64,000 nucleotides of DNA, taken from NCBI GenBank assembly GCA_965220695.1, contig OZ244838.1, positions 3,472,001-3,536,000 of the forward strand. The letters are read 5' to 3'. Below, piece after piece: positions 40,806 through 49,865 of this stretch. A program made the translations under genes and the position numbers. Below the pieces are notes generated by a model. The model did not search any database and had not been told where the DNA came from. It saw only the letters and a list, made by a program, of their open reading frames with translations. Origin of the DNA: UBA9620 sp965220695. Lineage in GTDB: Bacteria > Acidobacteriota > Vicinamibacteria > Vicinamibacterales > UBA8438. Position 1 is the first letter of the stretch. Each line of letters opens with the position of its first letter.

Positions 40806-41813
40806 ATGCTCACCAGATTCTTCCACGCCTGGGAACGCCGGCTCGTCGCCGTCGACACGAACCGTGTAGTCCGCCCGTTCGAGTGGGGGCTGGATTGGAT
40901 TGACGGCGAAGGCAGCGCGCTGCCCGACCCCGAATCCCGAATCGAACAATGGGCCGATCGCGCGTTGTCGGATCCAGACTGGTTCAACGTCGCCCCGTGC
41001 GACGACTATGTCCTGCGGGACAACCGATTGACCTTTCCGAGCGCTGTCGAGACGCCGCATCCAGAGAACAGCATGGTCGGCCTGCGGTACTTCCCGGCCT
41101 CGCAGACCGCGGCCAGCCGCCGGGCCGTGCTCGTGCTGCCGCAGTGGAACTCCGACCCGGACAGCCACGTCGGACTATGCCAACTGCTGGCCCGAGTCGG
41201 CATCACGGCGCTACGGCTCAGCCTCCCGTATCACGACGAGCGGATGCCGCCGGAGCTGGCGCGCGCGGACTATATCGTGAGCCCGAACATCGCCCGCACG
41301 CTGCAGGTCAACCGCCAGGCAGTCCTGGACGCGCGCCGGGCCATCGCCTGGCTGGCGTCCCAGGGCCATGACCGCATCGGAATTCTCGGCACCAGTCTCG
41401 GTTCGTGTCTCGCAATGCTCACTGCCGCCCATGAACCGTTGATCAGGACCGCGGCTCTCAATCACATCTCCCCATTCTTCGCCGACGTGGTCTGGGAGGG
41501 GCTGTCAACGGCGCACGTCAAGGCGGGCCTCGCAGGATCGATCGACCTGGATCGACTACGCCGGCTGTGGCTGCCTATCAGTCCGCAGCCATACGTCGCC
41601 CGCATGGGTGACACTCCCTCGCTGCTGGTCTACGCACGCTACGACCTCTCGTTCCCGGTCCGGCTCTCGCAGCAACTGGTCCGCGAATTCGAACGGCACG
41701 ACATTCCCCACGAGGTGGCTGTGCTGCCTTGCGGCCACTACACCACCGGAAAACCGCCGTTCAAATGGCTGGACGGGTACCTGCTGGTCCAGTTTCTGCG
41801 GCGCACGCTGTAG
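40806..41813 (+). CDS. Alpha/beta hydrolase (ABHD18-like)
   Basis: A 335-residue alpha/beta hydrolase. The nucleophile elbow is GILGTSLGSCLAML, the acid is probably the Asp of YARYDLSFP, and the His is in VLPCGHYTTG. RAVLVLPQWNSDPDSHVGLCQLL and RLSLPYHDERMPPEL recall the ABHD18/DUF2048 group rather than classical lipases. No signal peptide. ATG 40806 is preferred; a GTG 24 nt upstream is also open. Substrate unknown. Confidence 0.82.
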   Translation: MLTRFFHAWERRLVAVDTNRVVRPFEWGLDWIDGEGSALPDPESRIEQWADRALSDPDWFNVAPCDDYVLRDNRLTFPSAVETPHPENSMVGLRYFPASQTAASRRAVLVLPQWNSDPDSHVGLCQLLARVGITALRLSLPYHDERMPPELARADYIVSPNIARTLQVNRQAVLDARRAIAWLASQGHDRIGILGTSLGSCLAMLTAAHEPLIRTAALNHISPFFADVVWEGLSTAHVKAGLAGSIDLDRLRRLWLPISPQPYVARMGDTPSLLVYARYDLSFPVRLSQQLVREFERHDIPHEVAVLPCGHYTTGKPPFKWLDGYLLVQFLRRTL

Positions 41814-41856
41814 CAGCGCGTGATGTCGCAGCCCGGGGCGAGATCGCGGCGGCCGT

Positions 41857-42060
41857 TCAGAGAAATCTCGCGAGTTGACGGATGGCTTGGAAGATGACGT
41901 CGGCGAGTTGGCGGACGAACGGGGTGACGTCCTCTTCCCTGACCGCGTCGGCCACGGTCACCGGATCGGTCAGCAACAACCAGATTGTCGCGGCCGCGAG
42001 GGTGGCGGTCAAGAGACCGACGACGCCGGCGACACTCATGCCGATGCCCGTGAGTCTCAT
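41857..42060 (-). CDS. Small single-span membrane protein
   Basis: A 67-residue frame with one clear transmembrane helix (GVVGLLTATLAAATIWLLL, about 12-30), a short acidic loop and a C-terminal amphipathic segment (PFVRQLADVIFQAIRQLARF). GGGAG lies 11 nt before ATG 42060. No homology recognised. The hydrophobic pattern and Shine-Dalgarno favour a real gene over a shadow; opposite-strand frames here have no such features. Confidence 0.55.
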   Translation of the reverse strand: MRLTGIGMSVAGVVGLLTATLAAATIWLLLTDPVTVADAVREEDVTPFVRQLADVIFQAIRQLARFL

Positions 42061-42197
42061 GAACGGTCAGTCTCCCTCATGCATCGCCGGTCGGCGACGG
42101 TGCGGGGCTATCGCTTTCGGATCCGCTCGCCAACGGACAGGCGCCAGCCATCGATACTTAGGACGAACTCGCGGCCGGTCAGGTTTGCCCGGCCGTC

Positions 42198-43214
42198 TCA
42201 CACGTCCAGAACGATCTTCCCGAACTGCTCCTTCTCTTCCAGCCGCCGTTGGGCGTCGACCACCGCGTCGAACGGAAAGGTGCTGTCGATCAGCGGCGTA
42301 AACCGCCCGGCGAAGAACAGCTCCGCCGCCTGCAGCAGTTCGCCCTTCGCACCCGTGTAGGACCCGAGCAGCGCAATCTGTCGAGAGAACAAATGGCGAA
42401 TGTCCATCGACACGCTCGGGCCGGTCGTGGCGCCGCAGGTGACCAGACGGCCGCCTCTGCGCAGGCTCTTCATAGACTGCTCCCAGGTCGCCTGGCCGAC
42501 GTGCTCGAAGACGACATCCACGCCCCGGCGGTCGGTGAACCGCCGTACCTCCCTGGCGATATCCTCGCGGTAATGGTCGATCCCGTCGTGCGCTCCCAGC
42601 TCCCGCGCCTTGGCCAGCTTCTCCTCCGAACCGGCGGTGACAATCACTCGGGCGCCTTGAGCGCGAGCTACCTGGATTGCAGCCTGTCCAACGCCGCTGC
42701 CGGCCGCCAGGATGAGCACCGTCTCACCCGGCCGCAACGCCGCGCGAGTCACCAGCATGTGCCACGCGGTCAGGAACGTGAGCGGAAACGCCGCCGCCGC
42801 GCGGAATCCGATCCGGTCCGGAATCGGAACGATGTTCTCTACCGGTACCGTCACGTACTCGGCATACCCGCCCTCGGACTGATAGCCGACCAGCCCGTAG
42901 CTGGGACAGAGGTTGTCCTCGCCGCTCAGACAGGAGACGCACCGCCCGCAACTGATCCCCGGTTGAACCAACACTCGCTGGCCCTCGGCGACCACGCTGC
43001 CCGCCGCGCTGACCACCTCGCCGGCGACGTCGGTCCCTGGACAGTGTGGCAGCGGCACGCCGGGAATACCCCGGCGCTGCCACAGATCGAGATGATTCAG
43101 TGCGCACGCCCGAACCCGGATCAGCACTTCACCCGGCGCAGGCTCCGGGTCCGGTATCGTCTCGTGGCGCAGCACGTCAAGGCCGCCATGTTCATGAAAC
43201 CGCACGGCTCTCAT
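42198..43214 (-). CDS. Zinc-type alcohol dehydrogenase / quinone oxidoreductase-like protein (MDR family)
   Basis: A 338-residue medium-chain dehydrogenase. MRAVRFHEHGGLDVLRHE and VLIRVRACALNHLDLWQRRG are like NADPH:quinone reductases, but the structural-zinc cysteines are present (CGRCVSCLSGEDNLC) and HCPGTDVAGEVV follows. The NAD(P) site is LILAAGSGVGQAAIQVARA. ATG overlaps the stop of the downstream-facing M16 gene (4 nt). Cofactor and substrate not determined. Confidence 0.88.
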   Translation of the reverse strand: MRAVRFHEHGGLDVLRHETIPDPEPAPGEVLIRVRACALNHLDLWQRRGIPGVPLPHCPGTDVAGEVVSAAGSVVAEGQRVLVQPGISCGRCVSCLSGEDNLCPSYGLVGYQSEGGYAEYVTVPVENIVPIPDRIGFRAAAAFPLTFLTAWHMLVTRAALRPGETVLILAAGSGVGQAAIQVARAQGARVIVTAGSEEKLAKARELGAHDGIDHYREDIAREVRRFTDRRGVDVVFEHVGQATWEQSMKSLRRGGRLVTCGATTGPSVSMDIRHLFSRQIALLGSYTGAKGELLQAAELFFAGRFTPLIDSTFPFDAVVDAQRRLEEKEQFGKIVLDV

Positions 43215-44617
43215 CCTGCACCCTCCTCTGTGACCGGTACGACATCTCGCACACCGATTCGAACCGGCTCGCCGAGGCCCAGCGCCTCGAGACCCGGCGC
43301 CACCTCGTCGGCCGGTCCCACGATCACGACCACCGCACGGTCGGCGTGAAGGTGCGCCGTCGCTGCCGCCGTGACGGCGTCGACGTCCACAGTTTCCACC
43401 GCGGGAACGAACAGATCGTAGTACTTCGCGGGCAGGTCATGGAGCACCAACTGGCCGATTCCTCTGACAACCTGACCCACGGTCTCGAATCCGCTGGCGA
43501 AACCGCGAGTCAGCCCCGCCTTCGCGAGATCGAGTTCCGGCGGGGTCACCGGTCTGGAGGTGCCGATCGCCGCCAGTTGGGTCAATACCTCCCGTATCGC
43601 GTCCACGGTGGCATCAGCTTGAACGCTGCCCTGGAGTGCGAACGGACCTGCCGCTCGACGACAATCGAACGCCGTACGCACACCATAGGTACATCCCTTG
43701 TCCTCGCGCAAGCTCTGGTTGAGTCGGCTGACGAACTGCCCTCCCAGCACCATATTCAACACCAGGAGCGCGTGGAAATCAGGAGTCTGGCGATCGACGG
43801 CAACGTGACCGATCCTCAACTCGGACTGTACGGCGCCCGGCCGATCGACCAGCAGGAGTCTGGCGGTCGGCGCACCGGCGGCGGCCAACGCGGCCGGATT
43901 CGTGACCACGCCGGCGGCCGGCTGATCCGCGGGCAACCCGCCAAAGATTGACTCCGCGGCGTCGGCGAACTCGTCGTGCGACAGCGCCCCCCCGGCGATC
44001 AACGAAGCCGGACCGAGCGTGAACGCATCCCTGTGGAATTGGACGACATCCGCCCGCTCGAGACGTGCCAGCGACTCGTCTGTCCCTATTCCCAGGTGAC
44101 CGTAGGGATGCCCGGGATAGAGCGTCTCGAGAAAGACCCGCTGGGCCACGGCAGCGGACACCGTACGCATCTGCCGCAGCCGGCTCTGGCGCAGGCCGCG
44201 CACGCGCTCGACATCGGCGACGTCGAACCGGGGACGCGCCACGATCTCGGCGAGCAGCGCCAGCCCGGCGACGGCGTGTCTGCTTACGGTCGTGAGCGAG
44301 ACGATGGTCGCGTCCGTACCCACCCCGATGCCGAGGCGAGCCCCGATCGCATCGAGTGCGGCGGAGAGCTCGAGACCCGTGTAGTCAACGGTCCCCTCGT
44401 CGCACAGGTCGGCGGTCAACGACGCCAACCCGGCGGCATTGACCGGGTCTGACGCCGATCCCACCGGAATTGTCACCTGAAAGGTGACCACCGGTGGACC
44501 GCTGTGTTCAACCGTGCGCAACGGCAGTCCATTCGCCAGTCGGTCGACCCGCACGGCAGGAAAACGGGTCGAGGGAACCGGCCCCGGCTGTGGCGGGCGC
44601 GAGCGGTCGACTCTCAC
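43211..44617 (-). CDS. M16 family peptidase-like protein, inactive partner subunit
   Basis: A 468-residue M16 (pitrilysin-fold) protein. The N-terminal domain has VRVDRLANGLPLRTVEHSGPP and AAGLASLTADLCDEGT where the HxxEH motif should be, so it lacks the zinc ligands. GHPYGHLGIGTDESLARL and VVNSV/IAGG-type segments are those of the non-catalytic half. M16 enzymes often work as a heterodimer of one active and one inactive subunit, and the active subunit is the gene immediately upstream (4-nt overlap). Confidence 0.88.
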   Translation of the reverse strand: MRVDRSRPPQPGPVPSTRFPAVRVDRLANGLPLRTVEHSGPPVVTFQVTIPVGSASDPVNAAGLASLTADLCDEGTVDYTGLELSAALDAIGARLGIGVGTDATIVSLTTVSRHAVAGLALLAEIVARPRFDVADVERVRGLRQSRLRQMRTVSAAVAQRVFLETLYPGHPYGHLGIGTDESLARLERADVVQFHRDAFTLGPASLIAGGALSHDEFADAAESIFGGLPADQPAAGVVTNPAALAAAGAPTARLLLVDRPGAVQSELRIGHVAVDRQTPDFHALLVLNMVLGGQFVSRLNQSLREDKGCTYGVRTAFDCRRAAGPFALQGSVQADATVDAIREVLTQLAAIGTSRPVTPPELDLAKAGLTRGFASGFETVGQVVRGIGQLVLHDLPAKYYDLFVPAVETVDVDAVTAAATAHLHADRAVVVIVGPADEVAPGLEALGLGEPVRIGVRDVVPVTEEGAG

Positions 44618-45921
44618 GACACCCCCGCCGGGTTGGAACCCTCGAGCGCCCGGTCGGCCGCCCCACTCGGGACAACGCTCAGCGTGACCCGGCGGCGCGG
44701 CGCAAGCTGGGTGGCCGCCAGTTCGCGTATCTGGTCAATAGTGGTCGCGGCATACCGCGCGCGGTCCACAGACATGAAACCGGGATCAGACGCATAGACG
44801 TTGTAGGCGTTCAGGTGATCGGACCGGCCGTTGAATCCGCCGACGGACTGGAGACCATAGACGAACTGCGCCTCGATCTGCGCAAGACCGCGCTCGACCT
44901 CCACCGGCTTAGGTCCATCGCGTGTCAGGGTGGCGAGTTCGTCCCCGATGATCCGTTCGAGTTCGGCCAACTCGTGACCCGGCGCCGCGGTGGCGGCGAC
45001 GCAAAACCACCCGGCGCACTCCCTCGACCCTTGCGACGCGCTGACGTCGGTCGCCACGCGACGGTCATGCACCAGCGTTCGGTACAAGCGAGACGTCTTT
45101 CCGCCCGCCAGCACCTCACCGAGCAGGTCCATGCCCGCGTCGCCGGCGCTGAAGAGACGTGGCGTGCGCCACGCCAGATAGACGCGGGGCAATTCGACAC
45201 GGTCTTCGAGCATGATCCGTACGTCGTCGGAGCACGCCGGGTGCTCCGCGACATCGACCGGAGGAATCGGCGGACCGGAGGGAATCTCGTCGAAGTGCCG
45301 TCGCACCAGATCAAGCGCCGACTCGGTGGAGACATCCCCGGCCACTGTCAGGGAGGCGTTGCCAGGGTGATAGAAGGTCCGGAAGAACTGGTGGGCATCG
45401 TCGAGGGTCGCTGCCCGCACATCCTCGCTTTCACCGATCGTCGTCCAGTGATACGGATGCCCGACAGGAAACAGATGCGCCATCAGCGCCATGACCGCCA
45501 GACCGTACGGCCGGTTTTCATACCGTTCCCGACGCTCGTTCAACACCACGGCGCGCTGTTTCTCGAACTTGGTGCTCGTCAGCGCCGGCAACAGATACCC
45601 CAGGCGGTCCGACTCCAACCAGAGCGCCAGTTCGAGCGCGTTGGCCGGCACCACTTCCCAGTAGTTGGTCCGATCGCAGTTGGTGGATCCGTTGAGCGAG
45701 CCGCCCGCCTGTTGCAGCGGTGCGAAGTACCCGCTGTCATGGTGAGCCGACCCTTCGAACATGAGGTGCTCGAACAGGTGTGCGAGACCGGTCCGGCCAG
45801 GATGTTCGTTCTTCGATCCGACGTGATACCAGATGTTCACCGCGACGATAGGGCAACGATGATCCTCGTGCACGATAACGTCGAGTCCGTTGTCGAGGGT
45901 GCATTTGGTGTAATCCAGCAT
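44614..45921 (-). CDS. M16 family zinc metallopeptidase, catalytic subunit
   Basis: A 435-residue M16B peptidase. HLFEHLMFEG (residues 48-55) is the inverted zinc motif HxxEH; the third ligand Glu lies in the ALTSTKFEKQRAVVLNERRERYEN region about 75 residues later. GHPYHWTTIGESEDVRAATL and FYHPGNASLTVAGDV are conserved. No signal peptide with start ATG 45921 (MLDYTKCTLDNGLDVIVHED), so a cytoplasmic or peripheral processing/degradation role. The frame runs upstream to 45975 into the neighbour, but ATG 45921 matches the family. Confidence 0.92.
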   Translation of the reverse strand: MLDYTKCTLDNGLDVIVHEDHRCPIVAVNIWYHVGSKNEHPGRTGLAHLFEHLMFEGSAHHDSGYFAPLQQAGGSLNGSTNCDRTNYWEVVPANALELALWLESDRLGYLLPALTSTKFEKQRAVVLNERRERYENRPYGLAVMALMAHLFPVGHPYHWTTIGESEDVRAATLDDAHQFFRTFYHPGNASLTVAGDVSTESALDLVRRHFDEIPSGPPIPPVDVAEHPACSDDVRIMLEDRVELPRVYLAWRTPRLFSAGDAGMDLLGEVLAGGKTSRLYRTLVHDRRVATDVSASQGSRECAGWFCVAATAAPGHELAELERIIGDELATLTRDGPKPVEVERGLAQIEAQFVYGLQSVGGFNGRSDHLNAYNVYASDPGFMSVDRARYAATTIDQIRELAATQLAPRRRVTLSVVPSGAADRALEGSNPAGVS

Positions 45922-45964
45922 GATTCCGGTGCGCCGCACAGGGCGGGAGCGTCCATTCTGGCGC

Positions 45965-46381
45965 CTATTCGCCAATTATCTGGATGACGAACGGACGGCG
46001 GCGGGGCCGCGTGTCACACTCGACCAGGATGATCTGCTGCCAGGTGCCGACGAGCAGCCGCCGCTGATCGAACGGGAGCGCGAGTGACGGCCCGAGCAGC
46101 GCGGCTCTCACGTGGCTCGACCCGTTGTCATCGCCCCATCGCTCGTGATGTGCGTATTCTCCGGCGCGGGGGGCCAGCCGCTCCAGCAGCCGGTCGAAAT
46201 CTGCGACCGCCCCGGGCTCGCACTCGATAGTGGTCACTGCCGCCGTGGACCCCACCACGCTCGTGACAGCGAGCCCGCTTGCGAATCCGGACTCGGCGAC
46301 CGCTCGGGCGACATGGGACGTAATGTCATGCACGTCGCCCTGGCCTGCGGTCGTGATGTGATGCCGATTGGTCGTGATCAT
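45965..46381 (-). CDS. yjbQ: YjbQ family protein (UPF0047)
   Basis: A 138-residue UPF0047/YjbQ protein, a small trimeric fold with weak thiamine-phosphate synthase activity reported for some members. ITSHVARAVAESGFASGLAV, IECEPGAVADFDRLLERLAP, the His/Asp-rich EYAHHERWGDDNGSSHVRAALLG and LPFDQRRLLVGTWQQIILVECD are the family blocks. The true role is unknown. TATCAT lies 11 nt before ATG 46381. Confidence 0.92.
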   Translation of the reverse strand: MITTNRHHITTAGQGDVHDITSHVARAVAESGFASGLAVTSVVGSTAAVTTIECEPGAVADFDRLLERLAPRAGEYAHHERWGDDNGSSHVRAALLGPSLALPFDQRRLLVGTWQQIILVECDTRPRRRPFVIQIIGE

Positions 46382-46392
46382 CGCGCCGTGTC

Positions 46393-46398
46393 ATGATA
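46393..46398 (-). promoter_or_regulatory. Candidate -10 box of yjbQ (TATCAT)
   Basis: TATCAT on the minus strand ends 11 nt before ATG 46381; no -35 or Shine-Dalgarno. Confidence 0.4.
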
Positions 46399-46511
46399 CT
46401 TCCCTTCCAGCCCCCGCTCTCGTGTTCCCCTACACAGCGCCGTGCCGTCATGCCCACGCCGGAGCGGCGCGTACCCGAGGCACCCGCGCATGACTCACGC
46501 CGCCGCTGTGG

Positions 46512-46517
46512 TACGAT
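46512..46517 (+). promoter_or_regulatory. Candidate -10 box (TACGAT) for the secreted hypothetical
   Basis: TACGAT ends 8 nt before ATG 46526, again a short-leader geometry. Confidence 0.35.
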
Positions 46518-46525
46518 CCGCGGAC

Positions 46526-47050
46526 ATGTTTCGAGTCTCGCTGGCGATCGTCCTGTTGTTCGGCGGCTCAGACGTTGTCCGCGCCCAATCCCTGCGCTAC
46601 GACGCGCCTGACGAGTGGTCCGAACGCGCGCCCGCCTCGGCGATGCGAGTCGCCGAATTCGGGCTTCCGCGGGTCGCCGGAGACGCCGAGGATGCGGAAC
46701 TCGTCGTGTTCTATTTTGGTGGAGGGGGCGGTAGCGTCGAGGCCAACCTCCAGCGTTGGGTGAGCCAGATGGAACAACCTGATGGCCGCTCGTCGTTCGA
46801 GGTGGCGTCCACCACCGGATTCGAAACGAACGGTCTCTCGGTGACGGTGCTCGACGTGCCCGGCACGTATGTGGCCGCGGTCAGACCCGGGTCGCCCGAA
46901 CGTCTCGACAAGCGGGGCTTCCGTCTGCTGGCGGCCGTCGTGGAAACGCCGGTTGGTCCGTATTTCTTCAAGTTGACCGGCCCCGAGCGCACGATGTCAC
47001 GCTGGAACCGCCCCTTCAGTGCGTTCCTGCGGACCGTGCAGGTTGAGTAG
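46526..47050 (+). CDS. Secreted hypothetical protein
   Basis: A 174-residue protein with a Sec signal peptide (MFRVSLAIVLLFGGSDVVRAQS, cleavage after about residue 20). The mature part begins LRYDAPDEWSERAPASAMRV and includes AELVVFYFGGGGGSVEANL and FKLTGPERTMSRWNRPFSAF. I do not recognise the family. ATG 46526 is chosen because it places the signal peptide at the N-terminus; the frame is open further up. Confidence 0.8.
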   Translation: MFRVSLAIVLLFGGSDVVRAQSLRYDAPDEWSERAPASAMRVAEFGLPRVAGDAEDAELVVFYFGGGGGSVEANLQRWVSQMEQPDGRSSFEVASTTGFETNGLSVTVLDVPGTYVAAVRPGSPERLDKRGFRLLAAVVETPVGPYFFKLTGPERTMSRWNRPFSAFLRTVQVE

Positions 47051-47071
47051 TACGGCCGCCCGCTGTCGCCA

Positions 47072-48514
47072 TCAACCCCGATACTCTTCCGGAACAGGCG
47101 CTGAATCGGACAACGGTTCGTCGAGCGGACCCTGATTCCCGGCGGTCGGGACCGGCATTGGCGGCGGGGACGCGCCGCCGGCCGGGGCAGGGGCCGGCCC
47201 CCCCCCGAATCGATTGAGAATGACCGCCCCGATTCCGGTGGTCCAGGCGACATACTCGACGACGAAGCCCACGATACCTAGCGTCACGGCGAAAATGCCG
47301 AACGGCCCGTCCAGCAGCCCGAGCGCCTCGCCGAACAACCCCGGCGTCATCAATAACGCGAGCCCCAGCCAGAACGGCAGCAGCGCCGACCGGCCGGTCT
47401 CGCCGGTGCGGCGGGTCACCAGTTGCCCCACCCGCTGGACGACGCCGGTGAACCCGAGGACCATCACGGCGAGCACCGCCACGAACAGGACCGGCATCAA
47501 CGCCAGCAACGGGATGCCAACGAGGGTCACCACCAGCAGGATCGTGCCGATCAACAACAGCGGGACGAACAGCACCTGTGCCAGAAAGCCGACGAAACCG
47601 GCCTTCACCGGTTCCAGCGCCGCCCGGCGCGCGACACGCTCCACGCTGCCGGCGGCGACCAGCAGCACAATCGACCCGAGCAGTCCGAAGAACGCGAAGC
47701 GGAGCAGCGTTTCCACCAAATCAATCGACCTGAACCAGGATCCGGACGGACCGGGAAACCTGATGCTCGGAAACCCGCTGAAGCCGGAGAAATCGAACAT
47801 GTCGATACCGACCTCGGTCACCCCTCGGGAGAATCGTGCGCCCGGCGCGCGGGTCAATCGCCCGCCGACGATCGTGACGTCGCGTTCGGCAACCGCCTCC
47901 GGTCCGAATCGCGCCGACCCGCCGACCACCACGATGTCGCCCTGAACCTCGCCATCGACCACGACGCTCCCGGCGATCACCACGACGTCTCCGCGTATCC
48001 GCTCGTCCGCTGCGACGTGAACCTCTCCTCCAATTCGGACAATGTCGCGGCGCACGACTCGACGCTCCCGCGCGGAAGACTCCTCGGCTGCGCCGTCCGT
48101 CGCCGACGGCGTCCGGTCCGTGGCCGGCTCGACATCCAGCGATTCGGACTCGTCCAGGGGGGGCAACTCGAGCACTGCCCGTTGGGTGGCGGCGTCAAGA
48201 TACATCAGGCGCAAGAGCAACGCCGCATCGGAGCCCAGCGCCGCCGCCAGTTCCTGCGCCGAGAGCGCGTCGGCCTGCCCGTTGACGTGCGCCGTCTCGC
48301 CGCGCAGCTCAATCAGCGTTATCCCGCCCGGCTCACTGTCTTTCGGCAGCAGCGCGATACCGCCCCGCACTGGCGACACCTCGTAGCGCGCCTCCACATC
48401 CTCACGCAGTCCGTCCGTGCCGGCGGGTTGCGCCCATCCCGACGTGACCATCGGCGCCGCAAGACAGGCCAGCGCCGCGACCGGACATATCCTCCAGAGC
48501 ATCGGTCGACTCAC
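47072..48514 (-). CDS. Membrane protein with polymer-forming (bactofilin-like) repeat region
   Basis: A 480-residue protein with a signal peptide (ICPVAALACLAAPMVTSGWA), a middle beta-helical repeat region (VHVAADERIRGDVVVIAGSV, VVDGEVQGDIVVVGGSARFG and VTIVGGRLTRAPGARF, each step repeating a V/I-x-G pattern as in bactofilin-type polymer domains), then four to five membrane helices near residues 280-450 and a proline-rich tail. Start GTG 48514 overlaps the anti-sigma stop (GTGA); ATG 48502 is an alternative. Third gene after an ECF sigma factor and a putative anti-sigma, so it may be part of that regulon or sensing system. Confidence 0.75.
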   Translation of the reverse strand: MSRPMLWRICPVAALACLAAPMVTSGWAQPAGTDGLREDVEARYEVSPVRGGIALLPKDSEPGGITLIELRGETAHVNGQADALSAQELAAALGSDAALLLRLMYLDAATQRAVLELPPLDESESLDVEPATDRTPSATDGAAEESSARERRVVRRDIVRIGGEVHVAADERIRGDVVVIAGSVVVDGEVQGDIVVVGGSARFGPEAVAERDVTIVGGRLTRAPGARFSRGVTEVGIDMFDFSGFSGFPSIRFPGPSGSWFRSIDLVETLLRFAFFGLLGSIVLLVAAGSVERVARRAALEPVKAGFVGFLAQVLFVPLLLIGTILLVVTLVGIPLLALMPVLFVAVLAVMVLGFTGVVQRVGQLVTRRTGETGRSALLPFWLGLALLMTPGLFGEALGLLDGPFGIFAVTLGIVGFVVEYVAWTTGIGAVILNRFGGGPAPAPAGGASPPPMPVPTAGNQGPLDEPLSDSAPVPEEYRG

Positions 48515-49038
48515 TCTACCGCGTGCCTGTCGGAGGCCAGCATTCGACGCAGCGTATACAGCGCCACCACGCCGGCCAACTCCATGAGGAGCAGACCGGC
48601 GCCCACCTGCGGAATCGTCAGAGCCGCGGCCAACGCCCGGCCCATCTCGACTATCAGGCTCCATGTATCAAGGCCTCCTTCAAGACTGCCAACGATCCAG
48701 ACGAACCCCTGAACCGACAAGTTCAACAGACGCACGCCGAGGCGCACCAGCAATGGCCCGGTCAGGCTGGCAAGCGCCAGCAACAGCCCGGCGGTGCCGA
48801 CCGTCCAGGCGAGCGTCCGCGCATGACGGCGCCGCCCCTCCCCGATCCACGGGCCGGACACCAGTCCCTCGCCGGCCGCGGCCTGCATCACCCGCGCGAC
48901 GAAGTCTCGAGGCGGGGTCGACACCGGGAGCCGTCGCAACAATGCGCCGAGCGCGGTCTCCGACGCCGCCGGGTCCGTCCGCTCCTCAGCGACGAACCAG
49001 GTCTCGAGCATGCGTGCGTCAACGTCGTGTCTTGTCAT
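48511..49038 (-). CDS. Putative anti-sigma factor, membrane protein
   Basis: A 175-residue protein with a soluble N-terminal part (about 70 residues, LETWFVAEERTDPAASETAL, PRDFVARVMQAAAGEG) and membrane helices at about 75-95, 105-120 and 145-165. No zinc motif HxxxCxxC of the ZAS anti-sigma class is visible. It follows the ECF sigma gene by 15 nt, the usual place of an anti-sigma factor. Assignment rests on position and topology only. Confidence 0.6.
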   Translation of the reverse strand: MTRHDVDARMLETWFVAEERTDPAASETALGALLRRLPVSTPPRDFVARVMQAAAGEGLVSGPWIGEGRRRHARTLAWTVGTAGLLLALASLTGPLLVRLGVRLLNLSVQGFVWIVGSLEGGLDTWSLIVEMGRALAAALTIPQVGAGLLLMELAGVVALYTLRRMLASDRHAVE

Positions 49039-49053
49039 GAACCGGAACTCGTG

Positions 49054-49647
49054 TCAGTTGGTATTACGTGTTTCAGAGCCGCCGGTTGCAGCGCCCCAGC
49101 CGGCGCGCCGCATGTCTTCCGCCAGCGTGCGCCGCGCGCGGTGCACGTAACTCTTCGCCGTGCCTTCGGAAACTCCCATCACATACGCGATCTCGCGATA
49201 GGGACGGTCGTCCTGGACCCGCAGCACGAGGGCAAGACGATGCTCCGGGCGCAGGCGCTCCATCGCGGACGCCAGGTCATCGAGCAGCAACCGGTCCTCT
49301 ACCTGCCGGTCGGGCCCCGGCGCGCTCGACACCAGGGACCGCACGGCCACGGCCCCCTCAGACATCTCGTCACTCCGGTGATCCTTGCGACGCAGCGCAT
49401 CGACTGTCGTATTGTGTGCAATCCTGAGCAGCCAGGCGGACAGGCTCCGCCGCCGGTCGAACGAGTCGAGACGCCGGAATGCCTTGAGAAAGGTGTCCTG
49501 GGCCAGTTCCGCGGCGACCGCCGGTCTACCCACCATGCGGACAATGAGGCTGAAGACGGGGCGCTGATAGCGCCGGACAAGCTCGGCGAACGCCTCCTGA
49601 CGGCCCTGCAGCGCCGCACTGACCAGTTGATCGTCACTCGGAGGCAC
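49054..49647 (-). CDS. ECF-family RNA polymerase sigma factor
   Basis: A 197-residue sigma-70 region 2/4 protein. Region 2: FAELVRRYQRPVFSLIVRMVG, DTFLKAFRRLDSFDRRRS and SAWLLRIAHNTTVDALRRKD. Region 4: LRPEHRLALVLRVQDDRPYREIAYVMG and VSEGTAKSYVHRARRTL. Length and layout are those of RpoE-like ECF factors. Start GTG 49647. It heads an operon with the membrane anti-sigma candidate and the polymer-domain protein. Confidence 0.93.
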   Translation of the reverse strand: MPPSDDQLVSAALQGRQEAFAELVRRYQRPVFSLIVRMVGRPAVAAELAQDTFLKAFRRLDSFDRRRSLSAWLLRIAHNTTVDALRRKDHRSDEMSEGAVAVRSLVSSAPGPDRQVEDRLLLDDLASAMERLRPEHRLALVLRVQDDRPYREIAYVMGVSEGTAKSYVHRARRTLAEDMRRAGWGAATGGSETRNTN

Positions 49648-49853
49648 GTGTGCTCAGCTTGATGGAATCGGGCATCCTGCCCAACGACGCGGCATTGTTG
49701 AGCGATACGCAGACACGGTGGCGCCTATTCAACGTCACAACCGGCGCCGTGTGATCAGGATACGCGGGTTCGTGCCGCCGGTGGCCGGGCGCCGCGCGAG
49801 CTCGGGATGGTCGCATCGTTGCGACGGGGGTTGGGCAGCGGGTCGAAGTCGTT

Positions 49854-49859
49854 TATCCT
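49854..49859 (+). promoter_or_regulatory. Candidate -10 box (TATCCT) for the 246-residue secreted protein
   Basis: TATCCT ends 6 nt before ATG 49866, the same spacing as at secG and the DUF1343 gene. Confidence 0.35.
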
Positions 49860-49865
49860 GCATCG

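Noticed and set aside
41811..41830. Possible reverse-orientation seventh copy of the dispersed repeat (GTAGCAGCGCGTGATG)
   Set aside because: Only a partial match to the core complement and it overlaps the end of a coding sequence; too weak to count.
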